Notes under the pieces: generated by a model
Database searches by the model: none
What the model saw: only the letters and a program-made list of their open reading frames with translations
What the model was told of the DNA's origin: nothing
Shown: piece by piece, positions 1-7,959 of the stretch
Layout of the letters: the number at the start of each line of letters is the position of its first letter
Position numbering within the stretch: position 1 is the stretch's first letter
Program-made: the position numbers and the translations under genes
NCBI RefSeq assembly: GCF_020215705.1
Contig: NZ_JAIWNB010000012.1
Location: forward strand, 248,001-312,000
Length of the DNA: 64,000 bases
DNA from: Nonomuraea aurantiaca
GTDB taxonomy: Bacteria; Actinomycetota; Actinomycetes; Streptosporangiales; Streptosporangiaceae
Direction of reading: 5' to 3'

Positions 1-48
1 AAGGCCGTCACCAACGTCGGCTACGCCGGGGTCGGCCGCAAGGCATAG
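1..48 (+). CDS. 3' end of an unidentified gene
   Basis: The first 48 bases form an open frame ending in TAG at 46-48, encoding the last 15 residues of a protein (ending VGYAGVGRKA). The frame is followed within about 25 bases by a strong hairpin, which supports a genuine gene end. Too little is present to identify the family. Confidence 0.5.
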   Translation, partial: KAVTNVGYAGVGRKA

Positions 49-70
49 GCGCCGGCCTGTGGAACGAGAA

Positions 71-94
71 AAGCCCCGCTGAATGGCGGGGCTT
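71..94. terminator. Bidirectional hairpin terminator
   Basis: A perfect 9-bp stem (AAGCCCCGC / GCGGGGCTT) with a 6-base loop lies between the end of the plus-strand gene at 48 and the end of the minus-strand thioredoxin gene at 108. Stem ends rich in A on one side and T on the other suit termination from both directions. Confidence 0.8.
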
Positions 95-107
95 CGTGGT
101 GCGGCGG

Positions 108-482
108 TCAGTTCTGGTCGGCCTTCTTGAGCTCCTCGTTGAGCTCGGTCCTGATCGCGTCCATGTCGAGCGCGCGAACCTGGCTGATCAGGTCTTCGAG
201 CGCGGGCGCCGGGATCGCGCCGGGCTGCGCGTAGACCACGATCCCGTCGCGGATCGCCATGAGCGTCGGGATCGAGCTGATGTCGAAGCCCTGAGCGAGG
301 GCCTGCTCGGCATCGGTGTCGATCTTGCCGAAGGTGATGTCCTCATGCTTGTCGGACGCCTTCTCGAAGATCGGCCCGAACATCTTGCACGGGCCACACC
401 ACTCGGCCCAGAAGTCGAGCAGGACGATCCCCTTGTCGGCGATGTCGTTGAAGTTCGTCTCGGTTACCTCGATGGTCGCCAC
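108..482 (-). CDS. trxA: Thioredoxin
   Basis: A 124-residue protein with the redox-active WCGPC motif at residues 28-32 and the cis-proline segment SIPTLM. It reduces protein disulfides in the cytoplasm, with electrons normally from thioredoxin reductase. It is longer than the about 107-residue classical form because of a charged C-terminal helical tail (ending EELKKADQN). The gene stands alone; its 3' end faces the hairpin at 71-94. No thioredoxin reductase is in the window. Confidence 0.93.
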   Translation of the reverse strand: MATIEVTETNFNDIADKGIVLLDFWAEWCGPCKMFGPIFEKASDKHEDITFGKIDTDAEQALAQGFDISSIPTLMAIRDGIVVYAQPGAIPAPALEDLISQVRALDMDAIRTELNEELKKADQN

Positions 483-633
483 AAGTGGCTCCTCGTATCG
501 TCGCGTGAAGTCTGTATGTCAATCCCAGGATGCAAACCTGTCAACCACGTACCCGCCACCAGCATTCCATGCTCACGTCGTTGGGCCTCACATAACGGGC
601 ACTGGGATTTCCGCGGGTGTGGGCGTGCCGGCG

Positions 634-2244
634 TCAGAGGAGGCCCGCGCCGTCCAGTTGGGTGTGGAAGGCCTTCTTGCCCGGGTGGGCGGCGCGGAGG
701 CGGGCGAGGTATGAGGCGAACTCGGTCTGGTCTCCGGTGCGCTCGAACAGGGTCCGTAGCGTGAAGAGATACTGGATCGCCTCCTGGTAGCCGGGTCTGC
801 TGGCTCGGCTGACGCAGGATTCGGCCAGTTCCCGGTAGATCGGGATGGCGTCCTCGGGGTGGGTCTGGGCGCGGGCGTTGACCACGCGCATGCGCAGGTC
901 AGCGGCGAGTCCGTACGTCTGGAGGACCTCCCAGGCGCCCGCCACGTCCCCGTCGATCAGCAGCACCTCGGCCAGCGTGTGGGCCATGGCGGGCGACGAG
1001 CGCAGGTGCGTGACGGCCTTGGCCTTCCACGGGGCCGCGTCCGCGCCGGCCTGGCGGGTCAGGCTCTGATAGGTGTGCGTGGACGGTGAGAGGGTGAAGA
1101 GCTGCCAGCGGGTCTCGAGCGCCTGCTCGGTCCGTCCGGCGTGCTGATGGCAGTCAAGGGCGAGGGTGAGGAGCTGCTGATCGCGGCCGTAGCGGGCCAT
1201 CCCCTGGTCGATCCAGGCCAGGGCTTCGTCGCGGCGCTCCTCGCCGATCAGGAGACGAGCGATCTTCGCGATGTCACCGCTGCCGGCGGCCCGCTGGGCG
1301 AGCAGGGCGATCACGGCGTCGGTGCCGCCCTCGGCGCGGGCGAGCGACTCGCGCAGCGTGCGCAGCTTGTAGTCGCGGATCCGGCCGGCGAAGGTCTCGT
1401 CCAGCAGCTCGTGGCAGCGGCGCAGGCCCAGGTCACCCAGAACGGGGGCGTAGCCGGGCAGCGAGCTCTCGAAGGTGCACCAGTTGCTGATCAGCACCTT
1501 GCCCATCAGCCACTCCGCCAGCTTCGCCGGGTCGGGCGAGCCGGCCAGGCAGGCGTCCCGATGCATGCCCTGGACGCGTTCGAGATCGTCGACGAGCCGG
1601 CCACCATAGACCTCCCCGGTGTCCAGCACCTCCTCGATGAGGTCGATCGCGCGGACGATCAGCTCGCGAGCGGTGTCCGGTGACGGCTCGATCAGGTCGT
1701 CGATCTCGTCGAGGATCTCCTCCAGGTCCTCGAGATCGGGATACCACTCGCCCTCGTGCCAGGCGTCGCACACATCCGCGGCCTCGGCCAGCAGGTCCGC
1801 CATGACCGATTCCAGGTCGGCGAGCAGGTCGGTCGACTCCTCGCCGATGATGGTCTCCGCGAGCTCGGTCCGCAGCCGGTCGGCGAGCGCGGGGTCCGTC
1901 GCGGCCAGGGTGGCGAGGCGGCGGGCCAGCCAGTCGGAGTCCTGGGTACGCAGCAGCGCGTACAGGTCGGGTGCCGGCCGCACATCGCCCATCCGGACCC
2001 AGGTCACCGCCGCGGCGGCCGCGTGGGCGCACAACTCGGGCTCCAGGCACTCGCAGACCGCGCGCATCCCGCTCGCGGTGAAGGTGACCGTCACCGAACG
2101 CCCGCTCACCAGCGCGGCGACCGATGGACCCTTCTCGGTCAGCCCCGCGACCATGCCGCCGGCGACCAGCGCCAGAGCCTCGGCGAACACCGGCTCGCTG
2201 ACCTGGCTCCGTACGGCTTCCTCGTCAACCTGGATGAGCGCCAT
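634..2244 (-). CDS. SWIM zinc-finger-like protein with helical repeats
   Basis: A 536-residue protein. Its N-terminal 100 residues contain a SWIM-like zinc-binding pattern (CECLEPELCAHAAAA, i.e. CxC...CxH), preceded by the beta strands typical of SWIM domains (SVTVTFTASG). The rest is an acidic, helical, TPR-like region with no catalytic motif I recognise. SWIM domains mediate nucleic-acid or protein contacts. The ATG at 2244 is chosen because the protein then starts directly before the conserved region (MALIQVDEEAVRS); the frame stays open further upstream to 2367 but that stretch is arginine-rich and non-conserved in character. No Shine-Dalgarno is obvious, and a GATAAT hexamer lies 6-11 bases before the ATG, so a leaderless message is possible. 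Role unknown. Confidence 0.75.
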   Translation of the reverse strand: MALIQVDEEAVRSQVSEPVFAEALALVAGGMVAGLTEKGPSVAALVSGRSVTVTFTASGMRAVCECLEPELCAHAAAAAVTWVRMGDVRPAPDLYALLRTQDSDWLARRLATLAATDPALADRLRTELAETIIGEESTDLLADLESVMADLLAEAADVCDAWHEGEWYPDLEDLEEILDEIDDLIEPSPDTARELIVRAIDLIEEVLDTGEVYGGRLVDDLERVQGMHRDACLAGSPDPAKLAEWLMGKVLISNWCTFESSLPGYAPVLGDLGLRRCHELLDETFAGRIRDYKLRTLRESLARAEGGTDAVIALLAQRAAGSGDIAKIARLLIGEERRDEALAWIDQGMARYGRDQQLLTLALDCHQHAGRTEQALETRWQLFTLSPSTHTYQSLTRQAGADAAPWKAKAVTHLRSSPAMAHTLAEVLLIDGDVAGAWEVLQTYGLAADLRMRVVNARAQTHPEDAIPIYRELAESCVSRASRPGYQEAIQYLFTLRTLFERTGDQTEFASYLARLRAAHPGKKAFHTQLDGAGLL

Positions 2245-2351
2245 GATCTCGATTATCCCGCAATGATCAACTGTGCTCGCCCCGGGTCGGGGAAGCACCC
2301 GATGTCCACGTCGCAGGCGGCCCGTACGGGAAACAGACCGCCCGTACGGAA

Positions 2352-2386
2352 CACGGGCGGCCCGCACGGAATGCGGGCCGCCCGTG
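2352..2386 (-). terminator. Hairpin downstream of the secreted nuclease gene
   Basis: A perfect 15-bp stem (2352-2366 with 2372-2386) and a 5-base loop lies just after the nuclease stop codon at 2396. A few GCCCGTACGG-like direct repeats sit immediately beyond it (2310-2350). Confidence 0.75.
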
Positions 2387-2395
2387 ACGAGAGGA

Positions 2396-4081
2396 TCAGC
2401 GGCCCGGCAGGGTGAGGCCGATGATGAGCGGGTCGTGGTCGCTGGCCCGGAAGGCGTCCGGCTTGTACAGGGACGCCGGGTTGTACTCGGTGTTGTAATC
2501 GAGAATGCGTGGTTCGTCCGAGTTGATGTGCCAGATCGTCGCGCTGGTGACCCGCTTGAGCAGCTGCCGCCCGACCAGCGCGTGGTCGAGCTCTCCGGCC
2601 AGGCCGTCGAACAGGTAGCTGTAGCGCTGCGGCGCCGGCACGAACCTCTTGGTCAGGCTGGTCAGCCCGCCCGCCTCCAGCGTGTGGATCGGGTCCTCCT
2701 CGCCGTAGGCGTTGAGGTCGCCGAGCACCACCGGGTTCGGCAGGTCCTTCACCAGGCCGAGCAGCGCCTGCGCCTGCTTGACGCGGGTGGCGTTCCAGCA
2801 GCTCTGCCCGTCGCCCTGGTCGGCGTCGGGGCCGTCGGCCGGGCAGGTGCCCTTGGACTTGAGGTGGTTGACGACCATCGTGAACGGCTGGCCGCCCGCC
2901 TTCCTGCGGAACGTCTGGATCAGCGGCGGCCGGCTGAACACCGCGTCCTGCGACGCCTGGGGAGCGCCGACGGGCGTCAGCTTGGCCGGCTTGTAGATCA
3001 CCGCGACCTGGATGGCGTCCGTGCCGGGGTAGGGGTGCTGGAGCGCCGCGTACGTACCCGCGCCGACCTCGGCGTTGACGGCGTCCACGAGGGTCTGGAG
3101 CGCCGTCTGACCGTTGTTCTCGACCTCCATGAGGCCGACGGCGTCGGCGTTGAGCCCCTTCAGCGCCGCCACCAGCTTGGCCAGCTGCCGCTGCTGCTCC
3201 ACGGCGTTGGTGGCGCCGCGCGAGCCGAGCGTGGTGAACCAGTTCAGCGTGTTGAACGAGGCCACCTTGACGTTGCCGATGACCGGGAAGGGCCGGGGCG
3301 TCCGGGGGTTGGTGTTGTGGTAGCTGATCGGCTTGGTTGGCTGCAGGCGGTAGGTGCCGAACCCGTAGCCGAGCACGCCGGTGATGCCCGCGGCCAGATC
3401 GCCGGTCCGCACGATGGGCGGCAGGGTGGCCGGGTTCTCCCTGCCGGAGCCGTCGTCGATGAGCAGCGAGCGCCGCTTGTTCAGCGCCGCGTCCACGCCG
3501 GGCCGGTCCGTCGGCTGGAACAGCCGCCCGCCGGAGGAGACGGTGACCTCGCCGTAGCGGCCCAGGTTGTAGTGCTCGCTGACGGTCAGCGGCTGCGGGA
3601 AGGTGAGCAGCATGTTCTCGACGGACTCGCGCCCGTCATCCGGCAGCTTGTACGGCTGAGCCGCCACCGAGCCGGTGCCGCAGACGTCCACCGCGGTGAC
3701 CGGTGACAGCTCCGTCCAGCCGTTGTACTCCGTCACCTTGCCCGTCACGAGCACCCGGTCGCCCGCCGCGACATCCTTGAAGGTGTCGCGCGCGTAGGCG
3801 AACAGCCCTTCGGAGGTCTTCGGGTCGGCGTCCGGCTTCGGGTCCTGCAGGAAGAACCCGCTCAGCTGGTCGCCGCGCTGGAAGTCGCCGGTGACGATGC
3901 CTTCGACGGTGACGCTCTGCCCGGCCAGGGGGCTGGCGTCACCGCTGCCCTGCACCTCCGAGATGCGCCGGCTCGGCGGCGTGTCGCACGCGGTGGCCGG
4001 TGCCGCGGCGAGCGCCGGCGTGCCGGGGAGGGCGGCCGCCACGGCGAACGCGACGAGAAAAGTTCTGGATAAAACACGCAT
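2396..4081 (-). CDS. Secreted endonuclease/exonuclease/phosphatase-family nuclease (ExeM-like)
   Basis: About 561 residues. A Sec signal peptide (hydrophobic core after MRVLSRTF, cleavage near ALAAA) is followed by an OB-fold-like segment (VTVEGIVTGDF) and a C-terminal endonuclease/exonuclease/phosphatase domain. Visible catalytic-type motifs are NVKVASFNTLNW, DAVGLMEVEN, VVNHLKSKG, VVLGDLNAYG and ASDHDPLI, which supply the metal-binding and general-base residues of DNase I-like enzymes. This domain order matches extracellular nucleases of the ExeM/NucH type, which degrade DNA outside the cell. I place the start at ATG 4081; an in-frame GTG at 4111 is the alternative and changes only the signal-peptide n-region. 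The gene is followed by a strong hairpin at 2352-2386. Confidence 0.85.
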   Translation of the reverse strand: MRVLSRTFLVAFAVAAALPGTPALAAAPATACDTPPSRRISEVQGSGDASPLAGQSVTVEGIVTGDFQRGDQLSGFFLQDPKPDADPKTSEGLFAYARDTFKDVAAGDRVLVTGKVTEYNGWTELSPVTAVDVCGTGSVAAQPYKLPDDGRESVENMLLTFPQPLTVSEHYNLGRYGEVTVSSGGRLFQPTDRPGVDAALNKRRSLLIDDGSGRENPATLPPIVRTGDLAAGITGVLGYGFGTYRLQPTKPISYHNTNPRTPRPFPVIGNVKVASFNTLNWFTTLGSRGATNAVEQQRQLAKLVAALKGLNADAVGLMEVENNGQTALQTLVDAVNAEVGAGTYAALQHPYPGTDAIQVAVIYKPAKLTPVGAPQASQDAVFSRPPLIQTFRRKAGGQPFTMVVNHLKSKGTCPADGPDADQGDGQSCWNATRVKQAQALLGLVKDLPNPVVLGDLNAYGEEDPIHTLEAGGLTSLTKRFVPAPQRYSYLFDGLAGELDHALVGRQLLKRVTSATIWHINSDEPRILDYNTEYNPASLYKPDAFRASDHDPLIIGLTLPGR

Positions 4082-4154
4082 GACCAGCACTTTAGAGGGA
4101 ATTGCGGTCACAGATTTCCACTAAAAAGTGGCTAGAACATTAAATCATCGAACC

Positions 4155-4181
4155 TTGACACTGCCCCCGTGCGGGTATGAG
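4155..4181 (+). promoter_or_regulatory. Candidate promoter giving a leaderless message
   Basis: TTGACA (4155-4160), 15-base spacer, TATGAG (4176-4181). The predicted start site falls at about 4188, exactly the ATG proposed for the pentapeptide gene, so the transcript would be leaderless. Spacing is short, so this is a candidate only. A small CCACT/AGTGG hairpin at 4118-4131 lies upstream. Confidence 0.45.
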
Positions 4182-4187
4182 GACTGC

Positions 4188-5618
4188 ATGGACTGGGTCA
4201 CCTGCGCCTATTCGGCAGCCTGCTCGGGAATCGCCCACCAGCCGTACGACCGTTGCCTGGCACATCTGCAACCGGACGAAGTAGCCGAGAGACTCGACGA
4301 GATGGCTCCCGGCCGCCTGCTCGACCTGCGCGGCACACCGATCAGCGGCGCGCTGCTCGGCAGGATCATCGAGGTGACGGGCGGCCGGCCCGGCCGGGCC
4401 CGGCTGGACCGGGTCACGTTCACCGGCGACGTACGGCTGTCCGGCGTGACCTTCGCCGGCGACGTGTCGCTCGACGGCGCCCGGTTCGAGCGGCTGGCCT
4501 CGTTCTTCGGCGCCCGGTTCGAGGGCAACGTCTCGCTGGCCGGAGCCGGCTTCGCCCGCGAGCTTTCCTTCCACGGCGTCCGCGTGCGCGGCCACCTGTC
4601 GCTGGACCGGGCGGTGATGTCGCGGGACGCGCTGTTCAGCCAGGCCGTGTTCGGCCACGGGATGTCGTGCGAGCGGGCCAGGTTCGACGGCTACGCCACC
4701 TTCGACGGCGCCGTGCTGGGCGACGGCGCGAGCTTCCGCGGCGCCAGGTTCGGCCGCACGCTGTCCTTCCGCAAGGTCAGCGGCCCCGCCGGGTTCGACA
4801 CCGCGCACTTCGCGGCCGACGCCTACCTCTCGGTCAGCGGGCGGCTCTCCGCCTCCCGGGCCCGCGCCGACGGCACGCTCGACGTGGCCGTCGCCTCCGG
4901 CCGCGCGAACCTGCGGCGGATGGAGGTCACCGGCGCGACGACGATCCGGCTCGTCGACTCCCATGCCGACCTGGAGGGGTCGGTGCTGCGCGGGCCCGCG
5001 ATCGTGACCGGGCGCGGCCGGTCCGCGCTGACCTCGCTGCGGCACGTCGACGCGGCCGACCTGGCGCTGTTCGGCCTCGACCTGTCGGGCTGCCGGTTCG
5101 CCGGGCTGGCCCGCCCGGCCGCGGTCCGGGTCAAGAACTGCACGTTCGCGCTGACCCCGCGCGGGGTGCGGGTGAGCCTGCACTGGCCGATGCTGCGCTG
5201 GTTCTCCCGGCGCAGCGCGCTGGCCGACGAGCACACGATGCGCGGCTGGGCTCCCCCCGCCACCGCTCCGGACAAGAGCCCGGCCCACCGGCCGGCCGCG
5301 TACGGCGCTCCGACGGCGCAGGACCCGCCCACCGGACCCGACCGGCTGGCCGCCCTCTACTCCGGGTTGCGCTCCCAGGTCGACGACGTGGGCACGTCGG
5401 CCGACTTCGCGTTCGCGGCGATGGAGATGCGCCGCCAGGCGGGCCGCCGGTGGTGGCTGTCCCTTTCGTGGCTGCTGTGGGGGTACGGCATGCGGATGGG
5501 CCGGGCCGCGGGCTGGCTCGCTCTGCTGATGGCGATCACCGTGGGCGCGCTGTTCTGGACCTCGACCTCACACGCCGAACGCGACGCCGAACAACCCGCC
5601 CCCGCCGTCCACCCATAG
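4188..5618 (+). CDS. Pentapeptide-repeat-like membrane-anchored protein
   Basis: About 476 residues. A Cys/His cluster at the N-terminus (CAYSAAC ... RCLAHL) resembles the zinc-knuckle-like head of many actinobacterial pentapeptide proteins. Residues 75-230 carry degenerate A(D/N)Lxx-type repeats (VTFTGDVRLSGVTFAGDVSL and so on), forming a right-handed beta helix. A C-terminal hydrophobic segment (WLALLMAITVGALFW) predicts one membrane span. Function is unknown; family members are structural or interaction proteins. ATG 4188 is preferred over the longer GTG 4128 because a TTGACA/TATGAG promoter lies between them, but 4128 cannot be excluded. Confidence 0.7.
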   Translation: MDWVTCAYSAACSGIAHQPYDRCLAHLQPDEVAERLDEMAPGRLLDLRGTPISGALLGRIIEVTGGRPGRARLDRVTFTGDVRLSGVTFAGDVSLDGARFERLASFFGARFEGNVSLAGAGFARELSFHGVRVRGHLSLDRAVMSRDALFSQAVFGHGMSCERARFDGYATFDGAVLGDGASFRGARFGRTLSFRKVSGPAGFDTAHFAADAYLSVSGRLSASRARADGTLDVAVASGRANLRRMEVTGATTIRLVDSHADLEGSVLRGPAIVTGRGRSALTSLRHVDAADLALFGLDLSGCRFAGLARPAAVRVKNCTFALTPRGVRVSLHWPMLRWFSRRSALADEHTMRGWAPPATAPDKSPAHRPAAYGAPTAQDPPTGPDRLAALYSGLRSQVDDVGTSADFAFAAMEMRRQAGRRWWLSLSWLLWGYGMRMGRAAGWLALLMAITVGALFWTSTSHAERDAEQPAPAVHP

Positions 5619-5643
5619 ACGCCGTCCGCTCACAAGCCGTCCG

Positions 5644-6078
5644 TCACAACTCGTCGAGGACCTTGCCGATGGCGGCGAAGTGCATGGAGCGCCAGCCGCC
5701 GCCCATGATCTTGCGGGACATCTGCTGCATGGCGTCGTCGGGATCGAAGCCCTCGTGGTCGAGGAAGAGCCGGGTGCCCGTGCCCTCGGGCTCCAGCCGC
5801 CAGGTGACGGTCCAGTCGGCGTTCTTGCGATCGCTCCAGCTGATCTTCAGCAGCTTCTCCGGCTCCAGCTCCAGCACCTCGCAGTAGACGATGCCCTCGA
5901 AGCCGGTCTGCTTCACCGGCGTGGTGGTGAAGGTGAACTGGTGCCCCACCTCCGGGCTGAAGTCGTTGGGCATCAGCCAGCGGGCCACCAGTTCGGGCTC
6001 GGTCAGCGCCCGCCACACCTTCGCGGGCGGGTGCGTGAGGAACTGGTCCAGCCGGATCGAGCGCAGGTCGTCAGACAT
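5644..6078 (-). CDS. SRPBCC/AHSA1-domain protein
   Basis: A 144-residue START/SRPBCC-fold protein of the Activator-of-Hsp90-ATPase-1-like group: it begins SIRLDQFLTHPPAKVWRAL and contains WLMPNDFSPEVGHQF and a C-terminal amphipathic helix. Such proteins bind hydrophobic ligands; the ligand here is unknown. Start ATG 6078 has a good GGGAAG ribosome site and overlaps the end of the ArsR gene by 8 bases. It is the last gene of a three-gene overlapping operon (VOC, ArsR, AHSA1), a common actinobacterial arrangement. Confidence 0.88.
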   Translation of the reverse strand: MSDDLRSIRLDQFLTHPPAKVWRALTEPELVARWLMPNDFSPEVGHQFTFTTTPVKQTGFEGIVYCEVLELEPEKLLKISWSDRKNADWTVTWRLEPEGTGTRLFLDHEGFDPDDAMQQMSRKIMGGGWRSMHFAAIGKVLDEL

Positions 6079-6412
6079 CTCCGTCTTCCCTTTCATGATG
6101 TTCCATTTCATCGAGCAGGTCGCTCAGGCCGGAGAGCTTCTCTCTCCAGAAGCGTTCGTACGGCGTGAGCCACTCACGGATCTCCATGAGCGGCGCCGCC
6201 TCCAGCCGATAGAGCCGTTCTCTCCCCCGGCGCGTCTCGGCCACCAGCCCGGCATCCCGGAGCACCTTGAGATGCTCCGAGACGCTGGGACGGCTCATGT
6301 CGAACCGCTCGGCCAGCCGCCCGGCCGGTTGGCTGCCCTCATCGAGCAGCAGCCGCAGCAGCTCCCGCCGGGCCGGGCTGGCCAGCGCGGTGAACACGTG
6401 GTCGGCGGTCAT
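6071..6412 (-). CDS. ArsR/SmtB-family winged-helix repressor
   Basis: A 113-residue one-domain regulator. The recognition helix region is SRPSVSEHLKVLRDAGLV, followed by a typical wing (RRGRERLYRL). No metal-binding cysteines are present, so it is of the SdpR-like, non-metal subgroup that is usually encoded with AHSA1 proteins. The start ATG overlaps the stop of the VOC gene (ATGA at 6409-6412), giving translational coupling. It probably autorepresses the operon through the palindrome at 6773-6796. Confidence 0.9.
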   Translation of the reverse strand: MTADHVFTALASPARRELLRLLLDEGSQPAGRLAERFDMSRPSVSEHLKVLRDAGLVAETRRGRERLYRLEAAPLMEIREWLTPYERFWREKLSGLSDLLDEMEHHEREDGDV

Positions 6413-6771
6413 GCCTGACCGGCCACGAACCCGTTGCCGTCGGGATCCTGGAACAGCAGCTGACGGCCCCACGGCTCGTCCGTCGGGCCTTGGCAGGCCG
6501 TACCGTGCTCGCGCAGGCGTGCGGCCAGCGCGTCGAGGTCGTCGGCGGCGACCACCAGGCCGCCCAGGGGGGCCATGTCGGGGAACCAGGAGGCGAGCAG
6601 CAGCGTGGTCTCGGCCCCCTTCGGCGCAACCGTGAGCCAGCGGCCCATCGGGAACGGGTTGTCGGTGCGGGTCTCGAAACCCAGGACGCCGCCATAGAAG
6701 GCGAGCGCCCGCTCCTGGTCGGACACGGGCACGGTCACGGTCGTGATGCTGGAGATTGGCATGTGGGCCAC
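6409..6771 (-). CDS. VOC (glyoxalase/bleomycin-resistance fold) protein
   Basis: A 120-residue vicinal-oxygen-chelate protein with two beta-alpha-beta-beta-beta halves: TVTVPVSDQERALAFYGGVL at the start and the family hallmark LFQDPDGNGFV near the end. Enzymatic substrate unknown. First gene of the operon. GTG 6771 or ATG 6762 can serve as the start; both lie immediately beside the operator palindrome at 6773-6796, so the leader is very short or absent. Confidence 0.88.
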   Translation of the reverse strand: MAHMPISSITTVTVPVSDQERALAFYGGVLGFETRTDNPFPMGRWLTVAPKGAETTLLLASWFPDMAPLGGLVVAADDLDALAARLREHGTACQGPTDEPWGRQLLFQDPDGNGFVAGQA

Positions 6772-6772
6772 T

Positions 6773-6796
6773 ATATGTAGGAATTTCCCTACATAT
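6773..6796. promoter_or_regulatory. Palindromic operator of the VOC-arsR-AHSA1 operon
   Basis: Perfect 9-bp inverted repeat ATATGTAGG / CCTACATAT with a 6-base spacer, two bases upstream of the first candidate start codon of the operon. The symmetry and position fit binding of the ArsR dimer. The core CTATATGTAG (6771-6780) also occurs exactly in the PadR-region repeats at 7908-7917. Confidence 0.65.
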
Positions 6797-6855
6797 CAAG
6801 CCATCGGGGAGATCCCTGATTACGTACCGGGACCCGCCTTCGTAAGATGGGAGGC

Positions 6856-7548
6856 ATGCGGATCGACGACTACGTGGCCGAGCTGGGCAGGTCTCTGACC
6901 GGGCCGCCGGGGCCCAAGCGCGACCTGGTCGTCGAGGCGCGTGACAGCCTGGCCGACGCCGCCGACGCGCTGGAGGCCGAGGGTCTGGCCCGGACCGAGG
7001 CCGAGCAGTTGGCGGTGCGGCAGTTCGGCGCGATCCCCGAGATCGTGTCCGGCTACCAGCGGGAGCTGACCGTCGCGGCCGGCCGGATGCTGGGCACGCT
7101 ACTGCTCATCAGCGTGCCGATGACCGCGCTGATGTGGTCGGTGCTCTGGCGCTTCTACCCCATGGACCCCGTCGCCTGGACCGCCAGGCCCGCCTGGTTC
7201 TCGCCCGTCTCGCGAGCGCTCGACATCCTGCAGCTGGGCACGGGCGTGTTCGGCGGGCTGTCGCTGTTCGCGCTGAGCCGGGGCGGCCGGTGGCACCTCA
7301 GGCCGCATCTGGTGACCAAAACGCTGGGGATCGTCGTCTGGGCGATGCTGCCGGTGGTCGGCGGGCTGAGCCTGCTGCTCACCTATGGAGCCGATCTGCC
7401 GCAGGGCGTCGACTTCTTCCTACCCACCGTACTCGCCAACTTCGTGACGTCGGCCTGCTGGGGCCTGCAGCTCTACGGCGCGACGCGCTGCCTGCGCCTC
7501 ACCCGGGCCGTCTGCGCCTCACCCGGACTGCCTGATCCCCGGCCGTAG
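6856..7548 (+). CDS. Permease-prefix-domain (HAAS-like) membrane protein
   Basis: About 230 residues. The first 75 residues form the helical permease-prefix/HAAS-type domain (YVAELGRSL ... LAVRQFGAIPEIVSGYQREL), followed by about four hydrophobic segments (MLGTLLLISVPMTALMW; GGLSLFAL; LGIVVWAMLPVVGGLSLLL; VLANFVTSACWGLQLYGA). Such proteins are normally paired with PadR regulators; here the PadR gene lies convergently and the two overlap by 30 bases. ATG 6856 has an excellent GGGAGG site. The last 18 codons contain a 15-bp direct repeat (7492-7506 and 7512-7526) that places the end in an altered frame context, perhaps an extended C-terminus. Confidence 0.75.
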   Translation: MRIDDYVAELGRSLTGPPGPKRDLVVEARDSLADAADALEAEGLARTEAEQLAVRQFGAIPEIVSGYQRELTVAAGRMLGTLLLISVPMTALMWSVLWRFYPMDPVAWTARPAWFSPVSRALDILQLGTGVFGGLSLFALSRGGRWHLRPHLVTKTLGIVVWAMLPVVGGLSLLLTYGADLPQGVDFFLPTVLANFVTSACWGLQLYGATRCLRLTRAVCASPGLPDPRP

Positions 7549-7854
7549 CACTCCGCCGATCACACTGGCGAACTCCGCCCAGGCCGACCGCTCCCCTTCC
7601 AGCTGCTTCCTGCCGGCATCGGTCAGGCGGTAGGTGCGTCGCTTGCGGCCTCCGACCGTGGCCCACTCGCTGGCCAGGTAGCCGATCCGCTCCAGCCTGC
7701 GCAGCGCCGGATAGACGGTGCCGGTCGGTACGTTGAGCGCGCCCCCGCTGCGTGCCTGCAGGGCCTCGATGATGGCGTAGCCGTGCAGCGGCTCACCCTC
7801 CAGCACGGAGAGTAGCAGGGCGTCCATGTGGCCGCGCAGCGCGTCGGGGTTCAT
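7519..7854 (-). CDS. PadR-family transcriptional regulator
   Basis: A 111-residue winged-helix protein with the family signature LHGYAIIEAL and TGTVYPALRRLERIGYL. The short C-terminal part is typical of the PadR-s2 subgroup that regulates membrane proteins. It is divergent from cydA across an intergenic region holding three regularly spaced repeats (7893-7932), so it may control itself and possibly cydABDC. It is convergent with, and overlaps by 30 bases, the permease-prefix gene, its usual partner. Confidence 0.9.
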   Translation of the reverse strand: MNPDALRGHMDALLLSVLEGEPLHGYAIIEALQARSGGALNVPTGTVYPALRRLERIGYLASEWATVGGRKRRTYRLTDAGRKQLEGERSAWAEFASVIGGVLRPGIRQSG

Positions 7855-7892
7855 GGCTCCGATCCTAGATAACCCTTCGTTGAGTAGCCAGT

Positions 7893-7932
7893 CTACATGT
7901 AGGCCGTCTATATGTAGACTGCCTATAGGTAG
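7893..7932. promoter_or_regulatory. Three 15-bp-spaced repeats between padR and cydA
   Basis: The 10-mers CTACATGTAG (7893), CTATATGTAG (7908) and CTATAGGTAG (7923) start exactly 15 bases apart, each being near-palindromic. They resemble ATGT/ACAT-type PadR operators. A wider inverted repeat (CCTTCGTTG at 7874-7882 and CAACGAAGG at 7940-7948) brackets the array. Position between divergent genes suggests joint control. Confidence 0.65.
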
Positions 7933-7959
7933 ACAGGCACAACGAAGGGGGTTGGGCGC

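Noticed and set aside
2273..3706. Long plus-strand open frame opposite the secreted nuclease
   Set aside because: Arg/Val/Gly-rich, no domain, entirely antisense to a gene with clear nuclease motifs; a by-product of high GC third positions. The same applies to frames at 9050-11593 (-), 14306-15850 (+), 22029-23984 (+), 34946-36406 (-) and 52273-54741 (+).
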